Program-made: the position numbers and the translations under genes
Notes under the pieces: model-generated
The model's input: the letters and a program-made list of their open reading frames with translations, nothing else
What the model was told of the DNA's origin: nothing
Database searches by the model: none
Part shown: positions 18,271-25,855 of the stretch, piece after piece
Layout of the letters: each line of letters opens with the position of its first letter
How positions within the stretch are numbered: the first letter of the stretch is position 1
NCBI GenBank assembly: GCA_945901085.1
Contig: CAMDJV010000009.1
Span: forward strand, 45,003 to 109,002
Length of the DNA: 64,000 nt
Direction of reading: 5' to 3'
Source: Rhodovarius crocodyli
GTDB taxonomy: Bacteria; Pseudomonadota; Alphaproteobacteria; Acetobacterales; Acetobacteraceae

Positions 18271-19328
18271 TCGCGCTGCTGACGCAATGCTTCCCGCCCG
18301 ATCGCGGCGGCATAGAGACCACGATGGGCGAAATGGCCATGGCCTTCCATCAGGCCGGGCATAGGGTGGTGGTGCTGGCCGATCATATCCGGGGCGGCAT
18401 GGCCGAGCCCGATTGGCCCTTCGCGGTGCGCCGCTTCGGCGGGCCGCGCTTCTGGCGGCGGGCGCGCAAGGCCCGCGCTCTGGCCGCGCTGGCCGCCGAT
18501 GTGGTCTGGGCCGATAGCTGGAAATCGCTGGAGACGCTGCCGGCCCGCGCCCCGCGCGTGGTGGTGATGGCGCATGGCAATGAGTTGCTGCGCCAGAGCG
18601 GCGGGCGCGGCGGCCGCATGGCCCGCGCCTTCGCCAGGGCTGATATTGTGGTGGCGAATTCGCGTTTCACCGCGGGGCTGCTGGCCGGGCTGCATGATGC
18701 GGTGGTGGTTGTGAACCCCTCGATCCGCCCGCCGCTGCCCGCACCGCGTGAGCCTCAGCCCGGCCATATTGTCAGCCTTGGCCGGCTGGAGGCGCGCAAG
18801 GGCTTCGACATGGTGATCCGCGCGCTGCCGAGCCTGCCCGGCGCGCGCTATACGATGGCCGGCGCGGGCCCCGATGAGGCGCGGTTGCGGGCGCTGGCCA
18901 CGCAATGCGGCGTGGCCCAGCGGGTGGCATTTGCCGGTAGTGTGGATGAGGCCACGAAATCCGCGCTGCTGGGCCAGGCAGAGGTCTTCGCCATGCCGGT
19001 GCGCCGTGAGGGGCTCTCGGTGGAGGGGTTTGGGCTGGTCTATCTGGAGGCCGCGTGGTTCGGCGTGCCCAGCCTGGCGGGCCTGGCCGGCGGTGCGGCA
19101 GATGCGGTGCTGCAGGATGAAACCGGGCTGCTGGTTGATGGCAGCGATGCCGCCGAAGTGCGCGAGGGGCTGGCAAGGCTCCTGGCAGACCCGGCCCTGC
19201 GCGAGCGCATGGGCGCTGCGGCCCAGCTGCGCGCCCGGCGCGACTTCACCTCGGAGGCCGTGTTGCCGGCCTATCTTAGGCTACTGGAACGTTCTTCCGC
19301 TCATAATGGCTCGAGTATTTCTTCGTGA
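18267..19328 (+). CDS. glycosyltransferase family 4
   Basis: A 353-aa GT-B enzyme with the GT4 start LLTQCFPPDRGGIETTMGEMA, acceptor-domain VMAHGNELLR and ANSRFTAGL, and donor-domain SLGRLEARKGFDMVIRAL, AGAGPDEARLRAL and FGLVYLEAAWFGVPSLAG (E-x7-E in the usual place). It overlaps the previous gene by four bases. Its last 53 bases overlap the 3' end of olsB on the other strand. It is the fourth and last gene of the sugar transferase operon. Confidence 0.9.
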   Translation: MIALLTQCFPPDRGGIETTMGEMAMAFHQAGHRVVVLADHIRGGMAEPDWPFAVRRFGGPRFWRRARKARALAALAADVVWADSWKSLETLPARAPRVVVMAHGNELLRQSGGRGGRMARAFARADIVVANSRFTAGLLAGLHDAVVVVNPSIRPPLPAPREPQPGHIVSLGRLEARKGFDMVIRALPSLPGARYTMAGAGPDEARLRALATQCGVAQRVAFAGSVDEATKSALLGQAEVFAMPVRREGLSVEGFGLVYLEAAWFGVPSLAGLAGGAADAVLQDETGLLVDGSDAAEVREGLARLLADPALRERMGAAAQLRARRDFTSEAVLPAYLRLLERSSAHNGSSISS

Positions 19329-20073
19329 TCAGATCGGACTTCACGATCACGCAGACATCGGTGGTATTGAACGGCACATCCAGCACCGCGCCATCACCCA
19401 CGAACCCCCCCAGCCGCAAATAGCCCTTGATCAAGGGCGGCAGAGCCAGCAATGCCGCCTTTTGGTCAAAGCTGCCAGGCGGCAGCCGGTTCATCGACAC
19501 ATAGCGCTCGGCAATGGCGCGCGGCCGCAATTCCTCGGGCGCGAGATGGTGCTGATGCAGATAGGACAGCACGGCGGCATTGGCGTCCAAATCGAGCCCA
19601 GGCAGGCTGGCGCAGCCGAACATCAGCCCAATGCGGTGCTGCGAGACATAGGCGGCGATGCCCTGCCAGAGCAGCTGCAGCGTGCCGCGGGTGCGGTATT
19701 CGATGTTCACGCAGCTTCGCCCGAGTTCCAGAATCTCGCCCGGGAAGCGGATGAGCGGGCCGATGTCATATTCATCAGCGCTGTAGAAGCGGCCCAGCTT
19801 CTGCGCCGCCGCGCGGCGGATCAGGCGATATGTGCCCACCACGCTGGAAGCACCCTCGCCCCGGTCGTGATCGAGCACGAGAAGATGGTCGGCCACGGCA
19901 TCGAACATGTCGGCATCAAGGCCGGTGCGCAAAGCCTCGGCATCGGGCTTCGCCCCCATTTCATCGACGAAGACCTGATAGCGCAGGCGTTGCCCGGCCT
20001 CGATCTCGTCCTGGCTCACCGCCACGCGCACGCCCAGGCGGCCGCTGCGAATTTCCTCGAAGGGCAGGGTCAT
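19276..20073 (-). CDS. olsB: L-ornithine N-alpha-acyltransferase (ornithine lipid synthesis)
   Basis: OlsB transfers a 3-hydroxyacyl chain from ACP to ornithine to make lyso-ornithine lipid, a phosphorus-free membrane lipid. The 265-aa product has the family pattern: LRYQVFVDEMGA near residue 30, VVGTYRLIRR, ILELGRSCVNIEYRTRG in the acyl-binding core, and GLMFGCASLPG. It starts in the stop codon of the fur-like gene. Many bacteria induce ornithine lipids when phosphate is scarce, yet here the partner is a Fur-family regulator. No olsA (O-acyltransferase) is in the window. Confidence 0.9.
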   Translation of the reverse strand: MTLPFEEIRSGRLGVRVAVSQDEIEAGQRLRYQVFVDEMGAKPDAEALRTGLDADMFDAVADHLLVLDHDRGEGASSVVGTYRLIRRAAAQKLGRFYSADEYDIGPLIRFPGEILELGRSCVNIEYRTRGTLQLLWQGIAAYVSQHRIGLMFGCASLPGLDLDANAAVLSYLHQHHLAPEELRPRAIAERYVSMNRLPPGSFDQKAALLALPPLIKGYLRLGGFVGDGAVLDVPFNTTDVCVIVKSDLITKKYSSHYERKNVPVA

Positions 20074-20579
20074 TTCGCCTTCTTTCCGGCCTTGGCTGGG
20101 GTCGTTTTCACGGGTGCCACGGCGGGGCGCCGGGCAAAGAGTTGTAGCCGGACATCGACAAGGTCAAAGCCCAACCGGGCTGCGATCTCTGCCGCGATGC
20201 GCTCATGCGCCGCATCCTCGAATTCGATCACCCGGCCGGTATCGACATCAATGAGATGATGATGATGGCCACGATCGGTCGGGTCATAGCGTGATCGGCC
20301 CTCACCGAAATCCCGGCGGGCGAGGATGCCCTTCTCCTCCAATAGCCGCACCGTGCGATAGACGGTGGCTATGGACACCCGGCTGTCGAGGACCGCGGCG
20401 CGGCGGTAGAGCTCCTCGACATCGGGGTGGTCCTCGCTATCGCTGAGGACGCGCGCGATAGTGCGGCGCTGCCCAGTCATTTTCAGGCCGCGCTCGATGC
20501 ACATCCGCTCGATTCGGGAGATGACGCGAGGGTCCTTCGCCGCGCACGCGGCTTGCGCTTCATCTGCCTGCGGCATCAT
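20070..20579 (-). CDS. fur: Fur-family metal-responsive transcriptional regulator
   Basis: A 169-aa dimeric repressor with the Fur layout. The N-terminal winged helix holds GLKMTGQRRTIARVL and RVSIATVYRTVRLLEEKG, then comes the histidine-rich RGHHHHLIDVDTGRVIEFED, which supplies metal ligands. A CxxC zinc pair is absent. In alphaproteobacteria such genes may be Fur, Mur (manganese) or Irr; HHHH-LID and the absence of a heme regulatory motif favour Fur/Mur. An upstream TTG and two ATGs (20579, 20576) are possible starts. olsB begins inside its stop codon. The C-terminus is lysine-rich. Confidence 0.88.
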   Translation of the reverse strand: MMPQADEAQAACAAKDPRVISRIERMCIERGLKMTGQRRTIARVLSDSEDHPDVEELYRRAAVLDSRVSIATVYRTVRLLEEKGILARRDFGEGRSRYDPTDRGHHHHLIDVDTGRVIEFEDAAHERIAAEIAARLGFDLVDVRLQLFARRPAVAPVKTTPAKAGKKAK

Positions 20580-20671
20580 ACCCAAAGATCGCTAGCTCCG
20601 CCCGAAGGACCACAACATAGTATTGTCAGGCCCTCAGGGCAAAGCGTCCCGAATCCTTGTGGGGATGAGGG

Positions 20672-21100
20672 TCAGGTGGCAGCCCCAGCGGTGCCGCGCG
20701 GCTTGGTGCCCAGGCCAATTTCCTTGGCCAGGGCCGAACGGCGCTTCGCATAATCATCCGCCACCATGGGATAGTCGGAGGGCAGGCCCCACTTCTCGCG
20801 GTACTGCTCTGGGCTGAGATTATAGGCAGTCTTCAGATGGCGCTTGAGCATTTTCAGCTTTTTGCCGTCCTCAAGACAGATGATATAGGCCGGGGTGATG
20901 GACTTCTTCACCGGCACAGCCGGCTCCTGCCGCTTCACCTCAGGCTCCGGCTGGGCCTTGCCCAAATTAGCCAATGCCGAATGCACCTGGCTGATAAGGC
21001 CCGGCAGTTCAGCCATGGCCACCGGGTTGTTCGCGACATGCGCAGAGACGATTTCTGCGGTCAGGCCCAGCAAATCTTGTGCCAATTCATTCTCCAACAT
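20672..21100 (-). CDS. mucR: MucR/Ros-family transcriptional regulator with altered zinc ligands
   Basis: A 142-aa DNA-binding protein. The N-terminal third is the oligomerisation region and the C-terminal domain runs from ICLEDGKKLKMLKRHLKTAYNLSPEQYREKWGL to DYPMVADDYAKRRSALAK. This is the Ros/MucR zinc-finger segment, but only Cys75 and His88 of the usual Cys2His2 set remain. The second Cys is Asp78 and the last His position reads Ala-Tyr. Some rhizobial relatives fold without zinc. ATG 21100 has GGGAGAAA upstream in an AT-rich leader shared with the divergent tusA. MucR proteins typically silence many genes and themselves. Confidence 0.88.
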   Translation of the reverse strand: MLENELAQDLLGLTAEIVSAHVANNPVAMAELPGLISQVHSALANLGKAQPEPEVKRQEPAVPVKKSITPAYIICLEDGKKLKMLKRHLKTAYNLSPEQYREKWGLPSDYPMVADDYAKRRSALAKEIGLGTKPRGTAGAAT

Positions 21101-21200
21101 ATAAAATTTCTCCCTAATCGGCTCGTTTCCGCCGTATACTATATTTCTTAACTGTATCGCAATCGGGCAGGGACGATTCAGCGAGAAAGATCGAGGCTTA

Positions 21201-21431
21201 ATGACAGAGAAAACGCAAAATCCTACGCATTCGATAGATGTCCGCCAGGAGATGTGTCCAATGACATTCGTGCGGGTCAGGCTGATGCTGGACAAAATGC
21301 CGTCAGGCGATTGCCTCGAAGTTTTGTTCAATGGCGAGGAACCGGCGCGGAACCTGCCGCGCTCGGCCATCGAACTCGGCCATACAATCCTGCATCAGGA
21401 CAATGGCAGCATGCTGCTCAGGAAAGCCTGA
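21201..21431 (+). CDS. TusA/SirA-family sulfurtransferase-like protein
   Basis: A 76-aa cytoplasmic protein of the TusA fold. It has the conserved CPMTFVRVRLMLDKMPSGD helix with its sulfur-accepting Cys at residue 19 and Pro20. Family members pass persulfide sulfur for tRNA thiolation, molybdenum cofactor or sulfur oxidation routes. A GAGG ribosome site lies five bases before the ATG. It is divergent from mucR, and its last 14 bases overlap the rimI 3' end on the other strand. The role among these options cannot be fixed. Confidence 0.85.
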   Translation: MTEKTQNPTHSIDVRQEMCPMTFVRVRLMLDKMPSGDCLEVLFNGEEPARNLPRSAIELGHTILHQDNGSMLLRKA

Positions 21432-21849
21432 GCGTCATGACAATCGCGTCTGTTCCATCCGCATAGTAGCGCGGCCGCCGGGCAACTTCGGTGAAGCCGG
21501 CCGCGCAATATAGAGCCTGAGCAGCGGCATTGCCCGCACCCACCTCAAGAAACAGCGCTCCGGCGCCCAAGCCCCGGCAAGCCTCAATCGCGGCATCGAG
21601 CAGCCGGCCGGCAAGCCCCTGCCGCCGGGCCGGCGGGGCGGTGGCCAACGTCAGCACCTCGGCCTCATCACCGCCCAGCCGGCACATGATGAACGCATCC
21701 CCTGGCCACCACAGCACGAAGCAGCCCCCCATCTCCATCAGGCCGCTGATATCGCCGGCCCGCCAGGCCATGCCCGGAGGAAAACCAGCTGCATGGATGG
21801 CTGCCAGCGCGCCCACCTCGGCCATGGTGGCGAGTTCGGGCGCGGTCAT
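21418..21849 (-). CDS. rimI: ribosomal-protein-S18-alanine N-acetyltransferase-like GNAT
   Basis: A 143-aa GNAT protein with the acetyl-CoA loop in ATAPPARRQGLAGRLLDAAI and the C-terminal LEVGAGNAAAQALYCAAGF, the pattern (LEVxxxNxxAxxLYxxxGF) typical of RimI. It overlaps tsaB by four bases; rimI next to tsaB is a common arrangement. RimI acetylates the N-terminal alanine of ribosomal protein S18, and the context supports that call more than the sequence alone does. Confidence 0.85.
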   Translation of the reverse strand: MTAPELATMAEVGALAAIHAAGFPPGMAWRAGDISGLMEMGGCFVLWWPGDAFIMCRLGGDEAEVLTLATAPPARRQGLAGRLLDAAIEACRGLGAGALFLEVGAGNAAAQALYCAAGFTEVARRPRYYADGTDAIVMTLRLS

Positions 21850-22460
21850 GTGACCGCAGGCTGGTCGATATAAAGCGGCAGGGCCGGGGGCGAGGGTTGG
21901 CCCGCGCGCAGGCCGGCCGCAGCCGCCAGCGCAGCGCCGCGCGCCACGCTGCCCCGCAGGCTGCCCAACGCCACCGGGGCGCCGCGCGCCAACAAACGCG
22001 CGGCCGCCGCCGCCGCACCGCTGCCGCCCAACAAGGTGGGGCCTTCCGTCGCCGGCAATACGGCCTCGGTCAGGCTCGCCGGCGCCGCCCCTGGCCGGAG
22101 CAGAAAAATCCCGCCGCGACGATTGTCGATGGCGGCCCAGATGACGCGCCCCTGCGGATTGTCCAGCAGAAAGGGCAGCGCGGCCAGGATGGAGACACCA
22201 CTCAGCCCAACCCCCAGCCCATCCGCCAGCCCATGCGCCAGCGCCAATGCGGTGCGAATGCCGGTGAAGCCCCCGGGGCCTATGCCGGCCGCGATATGGT
22301 CAACCCCGCCCTGCTGTTCCATCAGCGCGGCCACCAGGCGAGGCAGGATGGCAGGCTGGCCAAACACCGCCGGGCACTCTTGTTCGGCCAGCACGACGCC
22401 ATCCTCAATCAGGCAGGCCGAGAGCCGCGCGCCGGCCGCATCGAGCCCCAGAATGCGCAT
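21846..22460 (-). CDS. tsaB: tRNA threonylcarbamoyladenosine biosynthesis protein TsaB
   Basis: A 204-aa ASKHA-fold protein with the N-terminal LGLDAAGARLSACL phosphate-loop strand and GIGPGGFTGIRTALALAHGLA, the most conserved TsaB segment. TsaB is the scaffold partner of TsaD in the complex that puts t6A on tRNAs reading ANN codons. The length is slightly short of the E. coli protein but covers both subdomains. It starts one base after the xth stop and overlaps rimI, so the three genes form a leftward operon. Confidence 0.9.
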   Translation of the reverse strand: MRILGLDAAGARLSACLIEDGVVLAEQECPAVFGQPAILPRLVAALMEQQGGVDHIAAGIGPGGFTGIRTALALAHGLADGLGVGLSGVSILAALPFLLDNPQGRVIWAAIDNRRGGIFLLRPGAAPASLTEAVLPATEGPTLLGGSGAAAAAARLLARGAPVALGSLRGSVARGAALAAAAGLRAGQPSPPALPLYIDQPAVT

Positions 22461-22461
22461 G

Positions 22462-23268
22462 CTAGAGGTTTATCTCCAGCATCACCGGCACATGGTCGCT
22501 GGCCTGGGTCCAGCCGCGGGCTGGCTTATGCACGGTGCAGGCCGCAAGGCTGCCGACGAGGTCGGGCGAGACCCAGATATGGTCCAGCCGCCGGCCGCGA
22601 TCCGCTGCCGCCCAATCCTTCGCGCGGTAGGACCACCATGTGTAGAGTTTCTGGTCTGCTGGCACGAAATGGCGCATCGCGTCATACCATTCGCCCTCGG
22701 CCATCCAGCGCTTCAGGGCCGTGGTCTCGACTGGGGTGTGGGAGACCACGTCGAGCAATTGCTTGTGCGACCAGACATCCTGTTCCAGCGGCGCAATGTT
22801 GAGATCACCCAGCATCACCCGCCGTGGTGCCCCGGCCCGGCTCTTGGCCCAGGCGGTGGCCTCCATCACGAAATCCAGCTTATGGGCGAATTTCGGATTG
22901 GCCACAGGGTCGGCAATGTCGCCACCCGCGGGCACGTAGAAATCATGCAATTCGATGGGCCCGCCAGGCGCATCCAGCATGGCGCCAAGGTGGCGGCAAT
23001 CGCCCTTTTCGCACCAATTGGGGTCCTGCTCCCGCACCGCGATGGGCAGGCGGGAGAGGATGGCCACGCCATTATAGCCCTTCATGCCGCGCATCGCGAT
23101 GTGCTCAAAGCCCATCGCCCGCACTGCATCGAGGGGGAAATGCTCATCGGGGCATTTCGTCTCCTGCAGGCAGATCACGTCAGGCGCCAATTCCTCCGCC
23201 AGCCGCGCCAGCAAGCCGATGCGCAGGCGGATGGAGTTGATGTTCCAGGTGGCGATGCGAAGGGCCAA
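22462..23268 (-). CDS. xth: exodeoxyribonuclease III (AP endonuclease)
   Basis: A 268-aa DNA repair nuclease that cuts at abasic sites and removes 3' blocks. It has the EEP-fold motifs LRIATWNINSIRLR, LQETKCPDEHFP (metal-binding Glu), YNGVAIL, DFYVPAGGD, MLGDLNIAP and the closing SDHVPVMLE catalytic Asp-His. The reading frame stays open to 23457, but the family start LALRIATWNINS corresponds to a TTG at 23268. This gives the standard length; no clear ribosome site is seen there. It leads the xth-tsaB-rimI operon. Confidence 0.9.
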   Translation of the reverse strand: MALRIATWNINSIRLRIGLLARLAEELAPDVICLQETKCPDEHFPLDAVRAMGFEHIAMRGMKGYNGVAILSRLPIAVREQDPNWCEKGDCRHLGAMLDAPGGPIELHDFYVPAGGDIADPVANPKFAHKLDFVMEATAWAKSRAGAPRRVMLGDLNIAPLEQDVWSHKQLLDVVSHTPVETTALKRWMAEGEWYDAMRHFVPADQKLYTWWSYRAKDWAAADRGRRLDHIWVSPDLVGSLAACTVHKPARGWTQASDHVPVMLEINL

Positions 23269-23377
23269 GGGCGGATACTCGCGAAAGGGGCCCCGAAGCT
23301 TTGGCCATTCGCGGCCGCTTTGGGAAGCCTCGGCAGCGCGGGTTGGCCCCGCGCCGCCACAGACTGAGACGATATGC

Positions 23378-24064
23378 TCAGACGATGCGGGTGGTGACGG
23401 TGCCCACGCCCTCGACGAAGCCTTCCAGCAAGTCGCCACGCACCACGGCGGCCACACCCTCGGGCGTGCCGGTCATGATGAGGTCGCCCGGGGCCAGTTC
23501 GACCAGTTCCGAGAGATTGGCGATCACCTCAGGCACCGACCAGATCAGCTTGGAGAGGTCAGAGGTCTGGGTGACCTTGCCATTCACGCGCAGTTCGATC
23601 TTGCCCTTTGAAGGGTCAAAACCCTCCGCCGGAATCAGCAGGCCCATCGGTGCGGATTTATCGAAACCCTTGCCCATATCCCAGGGGCGGCCGGTCTTCT
23701 TGGCCTCGTTCTGGATGTCGCGCCGGGTCATATCCAGGCCCGAGCAATAGCCCCAGACATGCTTGAGCGCATCGGCGATGGCGATATTGGAACCGCCCGT
23801 GCCAATGGCCACCACCAGCTCCATCTCGTGATGCAGCGACTTGGTGACGGTGGGGTAGGGCATATCGGCATCGGAGATCACCACGGCATCGGCCGGTTTG
23901 GCGAAGTAAAAGGGCGGCTCGCGCGTCGGGTCGGAACCCATTTCGATCGCGTGCTCGGCGTAGTTGCGGCCGACACAGAAAATGCGGCGGACAGGGAACA
24001 TCGCATTCGAGCCCTTGATCGGCAGGGCGGCGATGGCGGGCGGGGCTATGACATAATCAGGCAC
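23378..24064 (-). CDS. fumarylacetoacetate hydrolase family protein (fumarylpyruvate hydrolase-like)
   Basis: A 228-aa metal-dependent hydrolase. It carries IFCVGRNYAEHA near residue 29, then HHEMELVVAIG with the two metal-binding Glu residues (HxExE), YCSGLDMTRRDIQ, KGFDKSAPMG and LIMTGTPEGVA. This is the single-domain FAH type that cleaves C-C bonds in acylpyruvates. The start is GTG 24064 with GAGGAA six bases before it. It could act in gentisate or related aromatic breakdown, or as oxaloacetate decarboxylase; the family is broad. Confidence 0.88.
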   Translation of the reverse strand: MPDYVIAPPAIAALPIKGSNAMFPVRRIFCVGRNYAEHAIEMGSDPTREPPFYFAKPADAVVISDADMPYPTVTKSLHHEMELVVAIGTGGSNIAIADALKHVWGYCSGLDMTRRDIQNEAKKTGRPWDMGKGFDKSAPMGLLIPAEGFDPSKGKIELRVNGKVTQTSDLSKLIWSVPEVIANLSELVELAPGDLIMTGTPEGVAAVVRGDLLEGFVEGVGTVTTRIV

Positions 24065-24096
24065 AGTGTCTTCCTCAGCTTAGAATTTGTAGGCGC

Positions 24097-25455
24097 TTAG
24101 CAGGCCACGCCATGGGGTGTCACCTTCAGCATCACGCCATGGCGCGGCCGCAGCGAGAGCTTCGCCCGCGGCACCGGCGCCGGGCAGCCCTCGGCGGAAA
24201 AATCGAGGCGTTGCAGCAGCACCGACAGCATCACCACCATCTCGGCCATGGCGAAGGCCGCACCGGTGCAGACCCGCGGCCCCAGGCTGAAGGGAATATA
24301 GCCAAAGCGGGGCAGTTTTCGCGCCGCGTCAGGCATGAAGCGGTCCGGGCGGAAGGCATGCGGCGCATCCCATAGCCGCTCATGGCGATGCAGCAGCCAG
24401 GGCAGGGCCAGCACCGTATCGCCCTCTTGCACCGCGATATGGCGAATGTGGTCAGGCCCGGCGGCCTGGCGCGAGAGATATGGCACGGGCGGGTAGAGGC
24501 GCATCGTCTCCTGCAGCACCGCCCGGGTGAAGGGCAGCTTGTTGAGTTCCTCGCCCGTCGGCGCGCGGCCGCCCAGTACATTGGCATGTTCCTCGCGCAG
24601 CCGCGCCAAGGTGGGCGGGTGCCGCGCCACCAGATACAGCGCCCAGGACAGCGCATTGGCCGAGGTCTCGCTGCCCGCCAGCAGCATCATGGCCACCTCG
24701 CTGATCAGCTGGGTCTCATCCAGCAAGGCCGCGCCATCCGCCTTTTGCGCCGCGCGCAGCGCGCCCAGAATGCCGCCCGGTTCGGCAATCGCCATCGCGT
24801 CGCTGCAAATGCGCCGCACATCGCGGGCATGGCGCCTGGCCGAGCGGAACTGAAAGCCGGAAAACCGTGGCGGCAGGCCAAAAAGATAAGCGAGATCCAC
24901 GCCCATCACCGCGCCCTCAAAGGCGGTGAAGCTGGTCACCAGGCGCTGCGCATCCGCCATGCGCGCTCCATCGCCGAACAGCGCGCGCATCACCGCAAGC
25001 GCTGTGGCCGCACCCAGGCCGGGCGCCACATCCACCCGGCCCTGCCAGCCGGCGGCCAAGGCCTCGGCCCCCTCCACAAACAGATGATGGAAGTCGCCCA
25101 TGCGGCTGGGGTGCAGTTGGCGCGCCATCACCGCGCGGCGGCTGCTCCAGATCTCGCCGTGATTGACGAACATGCTATCGCCCACCAGCGGCACCAGCGC
25201 CTGCTGGAAATGCTGGCTCTTGGCCTCATAATTGGCCGCCGAGGTGATATAGACCTGCCGCACCAGCTCAGGCTCATTCACCACCACCACCCGCCGCGCC
25301 AGCGTTTTCAACGGCATCAGATGGTGGCGGAAGCTGACCTCGGGGAAGAGCCCCAACAGGTCATCAATGGTGGCGGTGAGGATGCGCATGGGGCCGGGGA
25401 AGCGCGCATTCACCGAAGGGCGCGGCGGCACCAGATCGGTGGTCAAAGGGCTCAT
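24097..25455 (-). CDS. cytochrome P450
   Basis: A 452-aa soluble P450. The heme-binding loop FSLGPRVCTG places the thiolate Cys at residue 396. The I-helix has AGSETS (260-265) for oxygen activation, and the K-helix ExxR is ETMR (316-319). The SR substrate pockets are too variable to name a substrate. ATG 25455 is preferred over two earlier ATGs in the same frame, which would add unconserved residues. No ferredoxin or reductase gene is adjacent, so redox partners must come from elsewhere. Confidence 0.92.
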   Translation of the reverse strand: MSPLTTDLVPPRPSVNARFPGPMRILTATIDDLLGLFPEVSFRHHLMPLKTLARRVVVVNEPELVRQVYITSAANYEAKSQHFQQALVPLVGDSMFVNHGEIWSSRRAVMARQLHPSRMGDFHHLFVEGAEALAAGWQGRVDVAPGLGAATALAVMRALFGDGARMADAQRLVTSFTAFEGAVMGVDLAYLFGLPPRFSGFQFRSARRHARDVRRICSDAMAIAEPGGILGALRAAQKADGAALLDETQLISEVAMMLLAGSETSANALSWALYLVARHPPTLARLREEHANVLGGRAPTGEELNKLPFTRAVLQETMRLYPPVPYLSRQAAGPDHIRHIAVQEGDTVLALPWLLHRHERLWDAPHAFRPDRFMPDAARKLPRFGYIPFSLGPRVCTGAAFAMAEMVVMLSVLLQRLDFSAEGCPAPVPRAKLSLRPRHGVMLKVTPHGVAC

Positions 25456-25592
25456 GGCTGGCGGTCCGTCACACAACATCATCCCGGGCTTGGGCCAGCC
25501 CCGCATCGGCGAGGGCGGCGGGGGCATCTGCCTCGTGCATAACCCGGCGGCCCAAGGGGAGATAGACCTCCGCCGCGCCACGGGAGGCCAAC

Positions 25593-25626
25593 AAAAAAGC
25601 GCCCGGCCAGGGGGGTGGCCGAGCGC
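25593..25626 (-). terminator. rho-independent terminator ending the candidate small RNA
   Basis: Read leftward, GCGCTCGGCCA pairs with TGGCCGGGCGC (11-bp stem, one mismatch, C-rich loop) and is followed by six T residues. It ends a transcript coming from the right and lies upstream of the P450 gene. Confidence 0.8.
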
Positions 25627-25709
25627 CTATTATTGTACTTCCGATCGGATTGGTAGGGCGAGCCGGCGGGGGAGCCGGATCGTCCACCGACGTTCAAAAT
25701 GCGCCGGCT
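25593..25709 (-). ncRNA. candidate intergenic small RNA
   Basis: Between the uvrB terminator (25806-25838) and a second same-strand terminator (25593-25626) there is no convincing gene, yet a stop signal exists, so something must be transcribed from between them. Read leftward, TTGCAC (25744-25739) and TAAGAG (25721-25716) are 17 bases apart and resemble a sigma-70 promoter, giving a transcript of about 117 bases. AGCCGGCG near its 5' end can pair with CGCCGGCT further on, forming a long stem before the terminator. I do not recognise a known RNA family. The transcript ends are estimates. Confidence 0.5.
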
Positions 25710-25715
25710 ACAACA

Positions 25716-25744
25716 CTCTTAGCCCGGGTCGCGTGATAGTGCAA
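25716..25744 (-). promoter_or_regulatory. sigma-70-like promoter for the candidate small RNA
   Basis: Leftward TTGCAC, a 17-base spacer, then TAAGAG. It is a fair match to -35/-10 consensus with ideal spacing and is placed correctly relative to the downstream terminator. This is prediction only. Confidence 0.4.
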
Positions 25745-25805
25745 AACTTGATTCGCATTCAGCCGCCATGACTGTTCAGTGATAGGTGGCGCCAGCCGCC
25801 TTGTC

Positions 25806-25838
25806 AAAAAATAGACTCGCCAGCCCCCTTAGTCTATT
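25806..25838 (-). terminator. rho-independent terminator of uvrB
   Basis: Leftward AATAGACT and AGTCTATT form a perfect 8-bp stem around a 13-base loop, followed by TTTTTT overlapping the stem end. It begins 18 bases after the uvrB stop codon. Confidence 0.82.
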
Positions 25839-25855
25839 CTCGTTTATTCAGTTCG

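Noticed and set aside
24382..25542. A 386-codon rightward open frame opposite the P450
   Set aside because: Antisense shadow with no recognisable domain; the P450 heme and helix motifs are unambiguous.
25469..25697. Short leftward frames through the small RNA region as a peptide gene
   Set aside because: They read through the terminator hairpin and T-run, and have proline/glycine-rich sequence without a ribosome site.
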